Origin: Parafilimonas terrae
Lineage (GTDB): Bacteria; Bacteroidota; Bacteroidia; Chitinophagales; Chitinophagaceae
Length of the DNA: 64,000 bases
Direction of reading: 5' to 3'
Assembly (NCBI RefSeq): GCF_900115755.1
Contig: NZ_FOXQ01000001.1
Location: 558,001-622,000 of the forward strand
Below, in pieces: positions 35,791-44,727 of this stretch. The notes below the pieces were generated by a model. That model was given only the letters and a program-made list of their open reading frames with translations. It made no database searches and was not told where the DNA came from. Every line of letters begins with the position of its first letter. Position 1 is the first letter of the stretch. The position numbers and the translations under genes are program-made.

Positions 35791-36147
35791 TTATTTATTA
35801 CTGTCTGCAGGTAATTGCAAGGTTGAAGGAGCCTGTTGCTGCTGTGAATTGGCAGGCGCCTGCTGCGTTGGAACAGTTGAAGTATTTATATCCTGCAATG
35901 AGTTACTGCCGCTGCCGGAAACATTAGAAACCAATAAAACAGATACAATGCTCAATACGGCAAGTGCAGAAGCAAATATCCATGTGCCTTTATCCAATAT
36001 ATCGTTGGTTTGTTTTACGCCCATAAACTGGCTGTTAAACCCAGCTATAGAACCACTTAAACCACCGCCTTTGGGATTCTGGATCAATATGATCAGGCCC
36101 AGCACTATACACACCAAAACAATAAGAATAAACAGAATGAGCGCCAT
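35791..36147 (-). CDS. secG: Preprotein translocase subunit SecG
   Basis: A 118-residue membrane protein of the SecYEG channel. Two TM helices: ~3-22 (LILFILIVLVCIVLGLIILIQ) and ~57-77 (GTWIFASALAVLSIVSVLLVS). Between them lies the diagnostic NPKGGGLSGSIAG loop. The C-terminal tail is Ser/Gln/Pro-rich and poorly conserved. It starts 2 nt after the TPR-like gene stop. Confidence 0.95.
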   Translation of the reverse strand: MALILFILIVLVCIVLGLIILIQNPKGGGLSGSIAGFNSQFMGVKQTNDILDKGTWIFASALAVLSIVSVLLVSNVSGSGSNSLQDINTSTVPTQQAPANSQQQQAPSTLQLPADSNK

Positions 36148-36149
36148 TA

Positions 36150-37079
36150 TTAACCTTTTAGTTCCTTAATTTTTGCCGCAAAGTAAGCGGATTTGGAGGG
36201 ATTAATAAAACTTAATTTTTCATAAATATTTATTGCCTGCTGGGGCTTGCCCTGCTTCACCAGAACTTCTGCCATAGTTTCGGTTACCACCTCCTCAGCA
36301 TCATTGGAGTGCTGTGCAATATGCTGCACATGCTGCTCCCCTGCCTCATCGCTTCGCAGCTCTGTTGGGGAAGGATTAATGCTTTTCATTTGTTTGAGCC
36401 AGTCTGTAAAGCGCCTTAGCTGCTTGCTAAGTTTATCATTTGGCTTTTCTTCATCCAGTTTTATGCCCTGCGACTCAAAATAATCAACCCGATGCAGCGG
36501 CATGGTTTCTATCGGCACCTCCATTACAGGTTCTTCAACCGGCTTCTCAAAAGCCGCCGCCTGCTGCTGTAAAAGACTGCTTAGTTTATCATTAATAATT
36601 TCATCTTCTGCCAGATCGCTCACAGGCCCATCTTCCGGAAAATCCTCTTCACCGGGCGGTTGGGTAAATTCTTCTGCTTCCTCAATCGCTGCATCATTCT
36701 CCCCTGTAACAGATATATCTTCTTTTACAATTTCCGGTTGCATGGCTGATAAAGGCTGCACGACAATTAAATCCTCTTCTTTTACAACAGGCAATCCCTC
36801 CTTTTCGTCAGTTACAGGCTGTGCGGTTTTCGAAGCCTGCTCTTCAGTGATATTCAGGTTATAGTGCAATAATAATTCATCGGAAAAATGTAACGCGGCT
36901 TTTTGCAAAGCATGTTCATAACCATGCTGCTTTGCACGATACAGCTTATCAGCAAGCAGAAAATATGCTGTGCCGTAGTAAGGCTCATCAGCCGTTAATT
37001 GTCTTAACTGATCTTCAGTAACATTAACTGCGGGTTTATTAAATAAAGCCTGTAAAATATTTTCTGCCGGTAAAGCCAT
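36150..37079 (-). CDS. Conserved protein with acidic linker and C-terminal TPR-like unit
   Basis: A 309-residue cytosolic protein. The N-terminal ~90 residues are helical (NILQALFNKPAVNVTEDQLRQLTADEPYYGTAYFLLADKLYRAK), followed by a long Glu/Pro-rich low-complexity linker (~95-205). The C-terminal ~50 residues (MAEVLVKQGKPQQAINIYEKLSFINPSKSAYFAAKIKEL) match a TPR repeat. I do not know a named family; co-location with secG is suggestive of an envelope-related role, but that is only context. Its start is 36 nt after the lptE stop. Confidence 0.75.
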   Translation of the reverse strand: MALPAENILQALFNKPAVNVTEDQLRQLTADEPYYGTAYFLLADKLYRAKQHGYEHALQKAALHFSDELLLHYNLNITEEQASKTAQPVTDEKEGLPVVKEEDLIVVQPLSAMQPEIVKEDISVTGENDAAIEEAEEFTQPPGEEDFPEDGPVSDLAEDEIINDKLSSLLQQQAAAFEKPVEEPVMEVPIETMPLHRVDYFESQGIKLDEEKPNDKLSKQLRRFTDWLKQMKSINPSPTELRSDEAGEQHVQHIAQHSNDAEEVVTETMAEVLVKQGKPQQAINIYEKLSFINPSKSAYFAAKIKELKG

Positions 37080-37115
37080 TCAGCATTATTGTTTGTACGG
37101 TGAAAATACTATTCT

Positions 37116-37673
37116 CTACCAGTTTGAAAAAATATGGTTGAATATCTGGTCTGTCAACTGCGTAATTATATCATCCAGCAACTGGCCTTCAGCCTGTTGC
37201 AAAGATTGTGTGGCCGAGAAATCGAAATCGCGGCTTACGGTAAAATTATCCGTCTTATTGTCTACTGTATTCAATACGGTAATATTAGCTGCAACAGTTA
37301 ACCTGTTGCCGGCAGAAGTTTGGTTACTGATGGCCGACAATGAAACATCATACCGGCTAACATAACCGGTAATTATATAGCTGGCATCATCACCATTTAC
37401 AAGTGCGAGCTTTGTATAATTATTTATTTTTTGCTTGAGGTTATCGGTTAGCTTCGGGCTTAACTGCGGGTTTACATAACGCGCCTTATTTTCTAAAAAC
37501 CCAACTTTAACGGTTTTAAATTTTGAATAGTCGATAGAAACATCCCGGAAGGTATAAATGCCGCAGGAAGGGAGAAGCAAAAGGCCACAGACAATAGTCA
37601 ATAGACCATAGCCTGAAAACCGCCGTCTGTTGACGGTTGACTGTTGACCGTTAACCGTTGACCGTTTATTCAT
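37116..37673 (-). CDS. lptE: LptE-like LPS assembly lipoprotein
   Basis: A 185-residue outer-membrane lipoprotein. The lipobox is LLPSC, with the lipidated Cys at residue ~33 from the ATG at 37673 (an ATG three codons earlier is possible). The mature part IYTFRDVSIDYSKFKTVKVGFLENKARYVNPQLSPKLTDNLKQKI is typical of Bacteroidota LptE ('LPS-assembly' family), which plugs LptD. The long n-region is encoded by GTTGACCGT-type repeat DNA, and part of the signal helix by another repeat-like run. The start lies inside the 3' end of the sigma-54 regulator gene. Confidence 0.85.
   Translation of the reverse strand: MNKRSTVNGQQSTVNRRRFSGYGLLTIVCGLLLLPSCGIYTFRDVSIDYSKFKTVKVGFLENKARYVNPQLSPKLTDNLKQKINNYTKLALVNGDDASYIITGYVSRYDVSLSAISNQTSAGNRLTVAANITVLNTVDNKTDNFTVSRDFDFSATQSLQQAEGQLLDDIITQLTDQIFNHIFSNW
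37589..37665. repeat. Slippage repeat inside the lptE 5' coding region
   Basis: Words GTTGACGGTTGACTGTTGACC and CACAGACAATAGTCAATAGACC are related short repeats, the first shared with the cdsA-psd gap. Here they are translated as the lptE leader (NKRSTVNGQQSTVN and GLLTIVCG). Confidence 0.65.
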
Positions 37674-38943
37674 TAATATCATATTCTTTCAGCTTTCTGT
37701 AAAGTGTTCTTTCACTAATGCCCAAATCTAATGCGGCATCTTTTCTTTTACCGCGATGTTTCTTTAGCGCTTTTATTATCAGTTCTTTTTCTTTATCCAT
37801 AATGTTCAGCGATTCCTCCACTTCCTCATGCTCATGAATTTCATTTTTATGCGGAAGAATAACAGCCTGGTTAGGCTGCTGCATATTTACCGGTAAAGCT
37901 GCTGCCTGTGAATTGCCAGCCAATACAGGGGCTGCATATTCATTACCATTTAAAGAAAAATCTCTCTGCAAAGATTCTGCGGTATAATTTGCTGCGCTTC
38001 CAGCCAATGAAGGATTTTTCAGGATTTCAAGAAACATTTTCTTAAGTTCCGTAACGTCCTTCTTCATATCAAAAAACAGCTTGTACAATATCTCGCGCTC
38101 ATTATTAAACTCGCCGTTTGCCTGCTGCGATTGCGCCAAAACCGGCAGGCGGTTTATGTTCTTCTCAGGCAAAAAACGCTGCAGGTCGGTTGCGGTTATC
38201 AATTGGTTTGTACTTAAAACCGATAACTGCTCCGCAATATTCTTCAATTCCCGCACATTGCCCGGCCAGTTGTAGTTAATTAACATGGTTTTCGCCTCGT
38301 CGTCTAACTGTACCGGTGTGGTCTTATAACGTTCGGCAAAATCAACCACAAATTTTCTGAATAATAAAACAATATCTTCTTTCCTGTCCTTCAAAGCGGG
38401 AACGCGAATGGGCACTGTGCTCAAACGGTAATATAAATCTTCCCTGAATTTGCCATTATGCGCCGCCGTGTATAAATCTTTATTGGTGGCCGCAATTACA
38501 CGCACATCTGTTTTCTGCACTTTGGATGACCCAACACGGATAAACTCACCGGTTTCCAGCACACGCAGCAAACGGGCCTGCGTACCGAGTGGCATTTCAC
38601 CAATTTCATCTAAGAAAATTGTGCCGCCGCTTACAGTTTCAAAATAACCTTTACGGCTGTCAACAGCGCCGGTGAATGAGCCTTTTTCATGGCCAAAAAG
38701 TTCTGAATCTATGGTGCCTTCAGGAATGGCACCGCAGTTAACGGCTATGAAAGCATTATGCTTTCTTGCCGATAAAGCATGTATGATTTGAGAAAATGAT
38801 TCTTTACCTACACCGCTTTCGCCTACAATTAAAACGCTGAGGTCTGTTGATGCAACCTGCATAGCAACCTGTATTGCATAATTGAGCGCCGACGAATTAC
38901 CTGTAATTCCAAACCTGTTCTTTATTGATTGTATTTCTGCCAT
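37666..38943 (-). CDS. Sigma-54-dependent regulator (AAA+ and Fis-type HTH, no receiver)
   Basis: A 425-residue activator of RpoN promoters. It lacks a receiver or PAS domain and opens directly into the AAA+ domain (~10-240): Walker A GESGVGKE, the sigma-54-contacting GSFTGA loop (GAFTGA with Ala to Ser), Walker B GGTIFLDEIGEM, RLLRVLETGEFIRVGS. A flexible region follows. The C-terminal Fis-type HTH is KHRGKRKDAALDLGISERTLYRKLKEYDI. Control must come from outside or from expression. The gene starts 2 nt after the broken hepT and overlaps lptE by a few codons. Confidence 0.93.
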   Translation of the reverse strand: MAEIQSIKNRFGITGNSSALNYAIQVAMQVASTDLSVLIVGESGVGKESFSQIIHALSARKHNAFIAVNCGAIPEGTIDSELFGHEKGSFTGAVDSRKGYFETVSGGTIFLDEIGEMPLGTQARLLRVLETGEFIRVGSSKVQKTDVRVIAATNKDLYTAAHNGKFREDLYYRLSTVPIRVPALKDRKEDIVLLFRKFVVDFAERYKTTPVQLDDEAKTMLINYNWPGNVRELKNIAEQLSVLSTNQLITATDLQRFLPEKNINRLPVLAQSQQANGEFNNEREILYKLFFDMKKDVTELKKMFLEILKNPSLAGSAANYTAESLQRDFSLNGNEYAAPVLAGNSQAAALPVNMQQPNQAVILPHKNEIHEHEEVEESLNIMDKEKELIIKALKKHRGKRKDAALDLGISERTLYRKLKEYDINE

Positions 38944-38945
38944 TA

Positions 38946-39290
38946 TTATTCTTCTAAACTTTTTAAAATTTGTTCTACTTCTGATTGTAATACCGGCAAA
39001 TCATTTTGAATAATTCTCCATAATGTGCCTTTATCTATCATATCATATTCGTGAATAAATTATATGGTGAAGAGATATGATGTTTTTCTGATCAGAAACA
39101 TTAATTGATTTATCAATTTTTGATGCTTTCCATAAAGCCTCTCCAATAATGGGAGCCTTCTTTCTACGGCATCTGTAACAGTAACATTATTTATAAATTC
39201 AACAGATGAGTTTATATTTTGAATATGAAATTGAATTTTCGAAATGCCATCAAGAATATCGTATAAAAATTTTATAGTTTCAGCATTCAT
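38946..39290 (-). pseudogene. HEPN toxin (HepT-like), frameshifted twice
   Basis: The first frame gives [21 protein letters not shown]...VTDAVERRL. The family's next segment (APIIGEALWKASKIDKSINVSDQKNIISLHHI) is found only in the +1 frame at ~39150-39065. The end HEYDMIDKGTLWRIIQNDLPVLQSEVEQIL is back in the first frame after its stop at 39060. So a one-base loss near 39148 and a one-base gain near 39060 cancel each other. The HEPN RNase motif R-x4-6-H also reads L-H-H-I..IHEYD, with His where Arg is expected. Start overlaps the antitoxin gene by 11 nt. A sequencing error is possible. Confidence 0.75.
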
Positions 39291-39594
39291 AAATTTTTAT
39301 TTTCTCGTTGCTGATTCTATTCAAAAAATATTTATTTGTAATTCTTTCTTCAGCCACCAAATCAACTTTTCTTCCTGTAATTTTTTCTAGCCCAAACATC
39401 AGGTCAAAATAATCATAGTAAGGCGGCAAAAGATTTCCATCCTTATCATTTTTAAAAGAAAACAAAAAATCAAGGTCACTCTTATTATTAAAATCATCAC
39501 GAACACCAGAGCCAAACAAATACAAACTTTTCACCTGCATTTGCTCACAGGTTTTTACAATGTCTGATAATTTATTTTTGATTATTGAATTCAT
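39280..39594 (-). CDS. mntA: MNT-type nucleotidyltransferase antitoxin (MntA-like)
   Basis: A 104-residue minimal nucleotidyltransferase. The motif [17 protein letters not shown] fits GSx10DxD, the metal/nucleotide site, and a third acidic residue is in KVDLVAEE. In MntA-HepT pairs this enzyme adds AMP to a Tyr in the toxin (the HxY region), blocking its RNase. Its start overlaps the miaB stop by 4 nt (ATGA), so it is translated after miaB. It appears intact while its partner is broken. Antitoxin role inferred from family and context. Confidence 0.88.
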   Translation of the reverse strand: MNSIIKNKLSDIVKTCEQMQVKSLYLFGSGVRDDFNNKSDLDFLFSFKNDKDGNLLPPYYDYFDLMFGLEKITGRKVDLVAEERITNKYFLNRISNEKIKIYEC

Positions 39595-41018
39595 AATTCT
39601 TTTACCACTTCACCAATTAATGTTGCCTGTGTAAAATCGTTCACCTTCACAAAAACATAATCGCCTTTTTTATAATTGTAATTTTCTTTTGGAAAAACAA
39701 TTACTTTATTCTGTGAATTCCTTCCCATCCAGTCGGCATCGCTTTTTTTGCTGTTGCCCTCAATTAAAACTTTAAATGTTTTACCCACATCTTTTTTATT
39801 GCTTTCGTAAGAAAGCCTGTTTTGCAATTCAACCACCTCCTTTAACCTTCTTTTTTTCACTTCTTCCGGCACATCGTCTTTATATCTTCTTGCAGCCAGC
39901 GTGCCCGGCCTTTCAGAATAAAAAAACATATAACTCATATCGTAAGCGCTGGTTTCCATCATGCTTAGAGTATCGGTATGGTCTTCTTCTGTTTCAGTGC
40001 AAAAACCTGTAATAATATCGGAGCTTATGCCGCAATCCGGAATTATTTCGCGGATGCGTTTTACTTTGGCCATATACCATTCTCTTGTATAAGTGCGGTT
40101 CATCAATTGCAATACACGGGTGCTGCCGCTTTGCAAAGGCAGGTGAATATAGTTGCAGATGTTATCATATTTTGACATGGTAAGCAACACTTCATCTGTA
40201 ATATCTTTTGGATGCGATGTGCTGAAGCGTACACGCAATTCCGGGCTCACCAATGCCACCTTTTCCAGTAATTTTCCAAAGGTCACAATTTCATCATTGA
40301 CTTCATCAATCCAATAATAGCTGTCCACATTCTGGCCCAGCAGCGTTACTTCTTTATAACCCCTGTCAAATAAATTTTGCGCTTCTGCGATGATGGAATG
40401 CACGTCGCGGCTGCGTTCACGGCCGCGGGTAAACGGCACCACGCAAAAGCTGCACATATTATTACAACCGCGCATAATGGAAATAAATGCAGTAACACCA
40501 TTAGTGTCTAATCTTACCGGAGAAATGTCTGCATAGGTTTCTTCGCGGCTCAATAAAACGTTCACAGATTTTTGCCCGGTTTCCGCCTCTTCAATCAAAA
40601 CAGGTAATGTTCTGTATGCATCAGGCCCCACTACAAGATCAACCAGCTTTTCTTCTTCCAAAAATTTAGATTTCAGCCTTTCTGCCATACAACCCAGCAC
40701 GCCAACCAGTAAACCGGGACGGGAATCTTTAATCTTCCTGAATTCCGTTAACCGCTTACGAACGGTTTGTTCTGCTTTTTCGCGAATGGAACAGGTATTC
40801 AGCAGCACCAAATCGGCTTCTTCGTAATTTCTCGTTGCGCCAAAACCTTCATTTTGTAAAATGGAAGCCACAATTTCGCTGTCGCTGAAATTCATCTGGC
40901 AACCATAACTTTCTATATAAAATTTTTTGTTGTATTGATTTTCATCGTTGGCAAAAGGCGCAAAAGCCTCACCTTGCCGTGTTTCATCATGTACTTTATT
41001 CGCAACCAGATCCTGCAT
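39591..41018 (-). CDS. miaB: tRNA-2-methylthio-N6-isopentenyladenosine synthase MiaB
   Basis: A 475-residue radical-SAM methylthiotransferase acting on tRNA A37. UPF0004 domain: [28 protein letters not shown] and GCMAERL with its three Cys. Radical [29 protein letters not shown] (CxxxCxxC). TRAM domain at the C-terminus ([10 protein letters not shown] to the end). The ATG at 41018 (MQDLVANKV) is preferred to an upstream TTG lying in the -7 box. First gene of the leftward block down to tRNA-Gln. Confidence 0.95.
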   Translation of the reverse strand: MQDLVANKVHDETRQGEAFAPFANDENQYNKKFYIESYGCQMNFSDSEIVASILQNEGFGATRNYEEADLVLLNTCSIREKAEQTVRKRLTEFRKIKDSRPGLLVGVLGCMAERLKSKFLEEEKLVDLVVGPDAYRTLPVLIEEAETGQKSVNVLLSREETYADISPVRLDTNGVTAFISIMRGCNNMCSFCVVPFTRGRERSRDVHSIIAEAQNLFDRGYKEVTLLGQNVDSYYWIDEVNDEIVTFGKLLEKVALVSPELRVRFSTSHPKDITDEVLLTMSKYDNICNYIHLPLQSGSTRVLQLMNRTYTREWYMAKVKRIREIIPDCGISSDIITGFCTETEEDHTDTLSMMETSAYDMSYMFFYSERPGTLAARRYKDDVPEEVKKRRLKEVVELQNRLSYESNKKDVGKTFKVLIEGNSKKSDADWMGRNSQNKVIVFPKENYNYKKGDYVFVKVNDFTQATLIGEVVKEL

Positions 41019-41036
41019 GTATAAAAAATTAGCTTG

Positions 41037-41044
41037 CAAAGCTA
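41037..41044 (-). promoter_or_regulatory. Candidate -7 element (TAGCTTTG) for miaB
   Basis: TAnnTTTG on the reverse strand ending 18 nt before the miaB ATG. It also lies within a small palindrome TAGCTT-GCA-AAGCTA (41030-41044). Confidence 0.45.
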
Positions 41045-41099
41045 ATGATTTAAGACAGAATGGCAGCGATGGTGATAGTTAAAACAATAAGGAGAGAGA

Positions 41100-41175
41100 T
41101 GGAGCGGAAGACGGGACTCGAACCCGCCACCTTTAGTTTGGGAAACTAATACTCTACCGGATGAGCTACTTCCGC
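41100..41175 (-). tRNA. tRNA-Gly (anticodon CCC)
   Basis: Reverse-strand cloverleaf with acceptor GCGGAAG/CTTCCGC, anticodon stem TTAGT/ACTAA and loop TTCCCAA (CCC), T-loop GGTTCGAGTCC. A CCA end is encoded (41100-41102 reversed), unlike tRNA-Gln nearby. It lies 8 nt after the hypothetical gene at 41184. Confidence 0.95.
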
Positions 41176-41183
41176 TTGATTTG

Positions 41184-41696
41184 TTATTGAACTGTGGCTT
41201 TAATTTTTGTTTTAAGCCAGCTATTTTTTACCGGGATTATCCAGTTTTCTTCCAGTTCTTTTTTCGTGGCCACAACATTATTAAAAAATAATGTATCGGG
41301 CGAAATAAAATTATTTTCCAGCGCATAATTAAACTGCTGGCGGGGAATTATCTGCACTTTATCCTTTACCACAAAAGCAAGATTTTGCCAGTTGAACATT
41401 TCAACACCAAATTGTTTTTCTATCTGTTGAATAATGCGTACCGAACTATCAATACTGCACCCGCTAACGCCGGTTGCGGTTTCATCGGCCATTAAAATTA
41501 TAAACTGGCCAAAAAATAAATTAGCATAGCCTTTTACCGGCGCTCCATGCGCGTTCCAGTGCTGAACCAAATCATTTAAAATATCTTCAATTTGCAAAGC
41601 TTCGCTTATGGTAAATAAACGGCTTGCCTGGTAAATCCAAACCCTTGAATTAGCATCAAAATCTGCAGGCAATAAATGGTTGTATTCAAAATTCAT
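41184..41696 (-). CDS. Conserved hypothetical protein
   Basis: A 170-residue cytosolic protein I do not recognise with a named function. Segments such as SRVWIYQASRLFTISEALQIEDILNDLVQHWNAHGAPVKGYANLFFGQFIILMADE, then SGCSIDSSVRIIQQIEKQFGVEMFNWQNLAFVVKD, suggest a compact alpha/beta domain with a conserved SGCSIDSS loop. No signal peptide or TM. Upstream a TAnnTTTG lies only 4 nt from its ATG. tRNA-Gly follows directly and may be in the same transcript. Confidence 0.8.
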   Translation of the reverse strand: MNFEYNHLLPADFDANSRVWIYQASRLFTISEALQIEDILNDLVQHWNAHGAPVKGYANLFFGQFIILMADETATGVSGCSIDSSVRIIQQIEKQFGVEMFNWQNLAFVVKDKVQIIPRQQFNYALENNFISPDTLFFNNVVATKKELEENWIIPVKNSWLKTKIKATVQ

Positions 41697-41700
41697 GGCG

Positions 41701-41708
41701 CAAAATTA
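41701..41708 (-). promoter_or_regulatory. Candidate -7 element (TAATTTTG), 4 nt from start
   Basis: TAnnTTTG on the reverse strand immediately before the ATG at 41696; a leaderless transcript is implied. Confidence 0.45.
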
Positions 41709-41843
41709 GCATTCATTAATAAAATACCGGGCTATTTTAAGATACACTTTACTTTAACAGCGTTGTATAATTGCAAAGCGCTTTTTATTATTCTGCAATT
41801 ATATTCGTTGCCATAATTCATTATTCATTTTTAATTCCTGTTT

Positions 41844-42938
41844 ATGAAAAACAGTAAAAATAGTATAACCGCCTGTTTATTATTTGCCTGCCTTTTATTT
41901 TGCTTTGCTTCTCATGCCCAGCCGCTTAAAGTTGGGGTTGCAGGCCTTAACCACGATCATGCTTACGGCTTAATGAACCAATATAAAAATGGTGAAGTAG
42001 AAATAATTGGCATTGCCGAACCAAATAATGAATTGGTGCAACGCTATAAAGAAAGATATAAACTCCCTGACTCCATTTTTTATACATCTGTTACCGAAAT
42101 GCTGAAACACATTAAACCAGATGCTGTATTGGCTTATAATGCTATCGCAGATCATCTTGCCGTTGTGGAAGCCTGTGCGCCAAAAGGTGTTTCTGTTATG
42201 GTTGAAAAACCTTTGGCAACAACTGTTGCGCAGGCTGAGCGCATGGCCATGCTTGCAAGAAAATATCACATACAATTATTGACCAATTATGAAACCACCT
42301 GGTACCCGAGTAATCAACAGGTGTATGATATTGTAAATAAGGAGCAAACAATTGGTGAAGTAAGAAAAATGATTGTGCACGACGGACACCAGGGCCCTGT
42401 TGAAATTGGCTGCAGTAAATACTTCCTGGAATGGCTTACCGATCCGGTAAAAAATGGCGGCGGCGCTATTATTGATTTTGGCTGTTATGGCGCCGACCTT
42501 ATGACCTGGCTAATGAAAGGTCAGGCGCCGGTTGCGGTAACTGCTATTACCAGGCATATTAAACCAAACATTTATCCAAAGGTTGATGATGATGCAACAA
42601 TCTTGCTTGAATATCCAAAAGCAACAGGCATTATTGAAGCATCGTGGAACTGGCCATTTGGTATAAAAGATTTTGAAGTGTTTGGCGAGAAAGCCTATTT
42701 ACATGCTTTAAATAATGATGAACTTAAAAGAAGAGATACAGTAAATTATCATACAGTTGAAACAAAACCGCTTATTTATAAAGATAATTTGTCTTACCTG
42801 GCGGCAGCATTAAAGGGAGAAATACACGACACAAATGATCCTTCATCGCTGGAAACAAATTTAATTGTTGTGAAGATATTAGAAGCCGCAAGGGAATCTG
42901 CAAAAACAGGCAAGAGGGTTGTGCTTTCACCCCAATAA
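41844..42938 (+). CDS. Gfo/Idh/MocA family oxidoreductase, exported
   Basis: A 364-residue NAD(P)-dependent sugar-type dehydrogenase-fold protein with a signal peptide (ACLLFACLLFCFASHAQP). The Rossmann domain has VGVAGLNHDHAYGL and the EKPLATTV motif, preceded by NAIADHLAVVEACAPKG. The C-terminal half shows GGGAIIDFGCYGADLMTWLM, the substrate-binding region of the family. The first glycine motif is GVAGLNHDH rather than GxGxxG, which could weaken cofactor binding. Substrate unknown. Convergent with the methyltransferase gene. Confidence 0.88.
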   Translation: MKNSKNSITACLLFACLLFCFASHAQPLKVGVAGLNHDHAYGLMNQYKNGEVEIIGIAEPNNELVQRYKERYKLPDSIFYTSVTEMLKHIKPDAVLAYNAIADHLAVVEACAPKGVSVMVEKPLATTVAQAERMAMLARKYHIQLLTNYETTWYPSNQQVYDIVNKEQTIGEVRKMIVHDGHQGPVEIGCSKYFLEWLTDPVKNGGGAIIDFGCYGADLMTWLMKGQAPVAVTAITRHIKPNIYPKVDDDATILLEYPKATGIIEASWNWPFGIKDFEVFGEKAYLHALNNDELKRRDTVNYHTVETKPLIYKDNLSYLAAALKGEIHDTNDPSSLETNLIVVKILEAARESAKTGKRVVLSPQ

Positions 42939-42944
42939 AAATAT

Positions 42945-43457
42945 TTATTTGGAAATAATAGCCGAATACATGCTGCCACCAAAGCGTGATGCTAATTCGC
43001 CGATCCTGGTTGTTCTCCATTTATACATTTCAAAAAAGTTTTTAAGTTTTTTAAAACTAATGGGATAAGGCACCCACATATTGGCAGCATCCGTGTTATA
43101 TTCAATTATTAGCAGGTAACCATTTTCATTAAGGCAATTAAAAACTTTATTAATAAACGCATGCTTGTCTTTCACAAAATGAAAAGCATTTGCCATTAAA
43201 ATGCCCGATAAATTTTTAAATGGGAGTGCATCCGTCACAAAATCCAAAGCAAGTTTTTCGAGTTTAATTTCCTTTCTAACGGCAACATGTGTTAATGCAT
43301 TACTGCTTTTATCAACCGCATAAATCAAACTATCGTCTGCCAATAGTTGGGCAAGTGCATCAGTAAACAAGCCATCACCGCAACCTAAATCCGCCCAAAC
43401 AGTTGTATGTTCCGGAAACTTATGTTGTATAAGAGATATGGCTTCTTTTAACTGCAT
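42945..43457 (-). CDS. Class I SAM-dependent methyltransferase
   Basis: A 170-residue protein with methyltransferase motif I, TVWADLGCGDGLFTDALAQLL, a motif-II acidic residue in YAVDKSSNAL, and LSGILMANAFHFVKDKHAFINKVFNCLNENGYLLIIEYN. Small single-domain type-11 methyltransferase; target unknown (small molecule or quinone-like). A TAnnTTTG lies 22 nt upstream. Confidence 0.85.
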   Translation of the reverse strand: MQLKEAISLIQHKFPEHTTVWADLGCGDGLFTDALAQLLADDSLIYAVDKSSNALTHVAVRKEIKLEKLALDFVTDALPFKNLSGILMANAFHFVKDKHAFINKVFNCLNENGYLLIIEYNTDAANMWVPYPISFKKLKNFFEMYKWRTTRIGELASRFGGSMYSAIISK

Positions 43458-43479
43458 AATCTATTGCTCATTAAAGCGC

Positions 43480-43487
43480 CAAAACTA
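43480..43487 (-). promoter_or_regulatory. Candidate -7 element (TAGTTTTG) for the methyltransferase
   Basis: TAnnTTTG on the reverse strand ending 22 nt before the ATG at 43457. Confidence 0.4.
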
Positions 43488-43551
43488 TATTCAAATTCTT
43501 CAAACATTTCTTAATCTTTCACTGTAAAAAATCATAATAAAAAAGGCACAT

Positions 43552-43641
43552 TATATTTGCAGCCAATTTTGTTCCGCCTGCAACGGAATCCATATTGTTT
43601 AATGGAATCTTGCTTTAAGCAAGGTCTGAAATTTTTACACA
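43552..43641 (+). promoter_or_regulatory. Candidate promoter and structured leader of trhO
   Basis: TATATTTG (43552-43559) fits TAnnTTTG. The ~75-nt leader that follows has two small hairpins, TTCCG-n7-CGGAA (43572-43588) and CTTGC-TTTAA-GCAAG (43609-43623). Unusual for this window, where most putative leaders are under 20 nt. Confidence 0.4.
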
Positions 43642-44676
43642 ATGGCTGTATTACATAACCGTGTTTCCGGTGAAGAATTAAAGCGCCGCCTTTATGAAGA
43701 AACTGAACCGAGAACAACTATCAGTTTCTATCAATATTTTCCTGTTCAAAACCCGCAGGAGTTTCGCGATCATTTATATAAGCACTTATATAATTTAAAA
43801 GTATTCGGCAGAATCTACATTGCCAAAGAAGGCATTAATGCGCAGGTAAGTGTGCCGCAATCCAATTTTGAAACTTTCAAAACATTTTTGTATTCCATCA
43901 GCGAATTAAACAACCTTCGTTTAAATATAGCGGTAGATGATGATGGAAAAAGTTTCTGGGTTTTGTCTGTAAAAGTGCGGGAAAAAATTGTTGCTGATGG
44001 CATTACCGATCCCGGTTTCAGTATGGAAAATAAGGGCCGCTATGTAAATGCAGAACAAATGAATGAACTGCTGCAAAAAGATGACACGATTGTCATTGAT
44101 ATGCGCAATCATTATGAATATGAAGTGGGCCATTTTGAGAAGGCCATTGAAATTCCATCAGATACTTTTCGCGAACAGTTGCCTATGGCTGTTGACATGA
44201 TGAAAGGCAATGAAGAAAAAAACATCATTATGTATTGCACCGGCGGCATACGCTGCGAAAAAGCAAGCGCTTATATGCTGCATAATGGTTTTAAAAATGT
44301 TTTTCACCTTGAAGGCGGTATTATTAATTATGCAAAACAGGTAAAGGGAAACAACCAGCCATCAAGATTCATTGGCAAAAACTTTGTATTTGATAACCGC
44401 CTGGGAGAACGCATTACAGAAGATGTAATTGCCAAATGCCATCAATGCGGGAAACCCTGCGACACACATACCAACTGCGCCAATAATGGCTGCCATCTTT
44501 TATTTATTCAATGCGAAGAATGCCGCCAAAAATATGATGGCTGCTGCAGCACTGAATGTAAAGAAACCATCCATCTTCCTTTGGAAAGACAAAAACAAAT
44601 ACGCAAAGGCATTGATAAAGGGCGCAATGTTTTTAATAAAAGTAAAGTTCGTTTAAGACCAAAGTTGAATGGTTGA
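43642..44676 (+). CDS. trhO: tRNA uridine(34) hydroxylase TrhO (rhodanese domain)
   Basis: A 344-residue rhodanese-like enzyme that makes 5-hydroxyuridine at tRNA position 34. N-terminal acylphosphatase-like UPF0176 domain ([19 protein letters not shown]). Rhodanese domain with the active-site Cys in [19 protein letters not shown]. The C-terminal Cys-rich region ([30 protein letters not shown]) probably binds zinc. Motifs and length match the family. Confidence 0.93.
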   Translation: MAVLHNRVSGEELKRRLYEETEPRTTISFYQYFPVQNPQEFRDHLYKHLYNLKVFGRIYIAKEGINAQVSVPQSNFETFKTFLYSISELNNLRLNIAVDDDGKSFWVLSVKVREKIVADGITDPGFSMENKGRYVNAEQMNELLQKDDTIVIDMRNHYEYEVGHFEKAIEIPSDTFREQLPMAVDMMKGNEEKNIIMYCTGGIRCEKASAYMLHNGFKNVFHLEGGIINYAKQVKGNNQPSRFIGKNFVFDNRLGERITEDVIAKCHQCGKPCDTHTNCANNGCHLLFIQCEECRQKYDGCCSTECKETIHLPLERQKQIRKGIDKGRNVFNKSKVRLRPKLNG

Positions 44677-44727
44677 AAAGTTGATATGTTAGTATATTAA
44701 GCGATTTCCTCAAATCAACTCAATCAA

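Noticed and set aside
35486-36169. Plus-strand 227-residue reading frame
   Set aside because: Runs antisense across the tRNA-Gln duplication and secG; no conserved motif and overlaps a certain tRNA and gene.
31534-39594. A defence island formed by the two toxin-antitoxin-like pairs
   Set aside because: They are about 7 kb apart, separated by housekeeping genes, with no restriction, CBASS, Abi or CRISPR genes between them.
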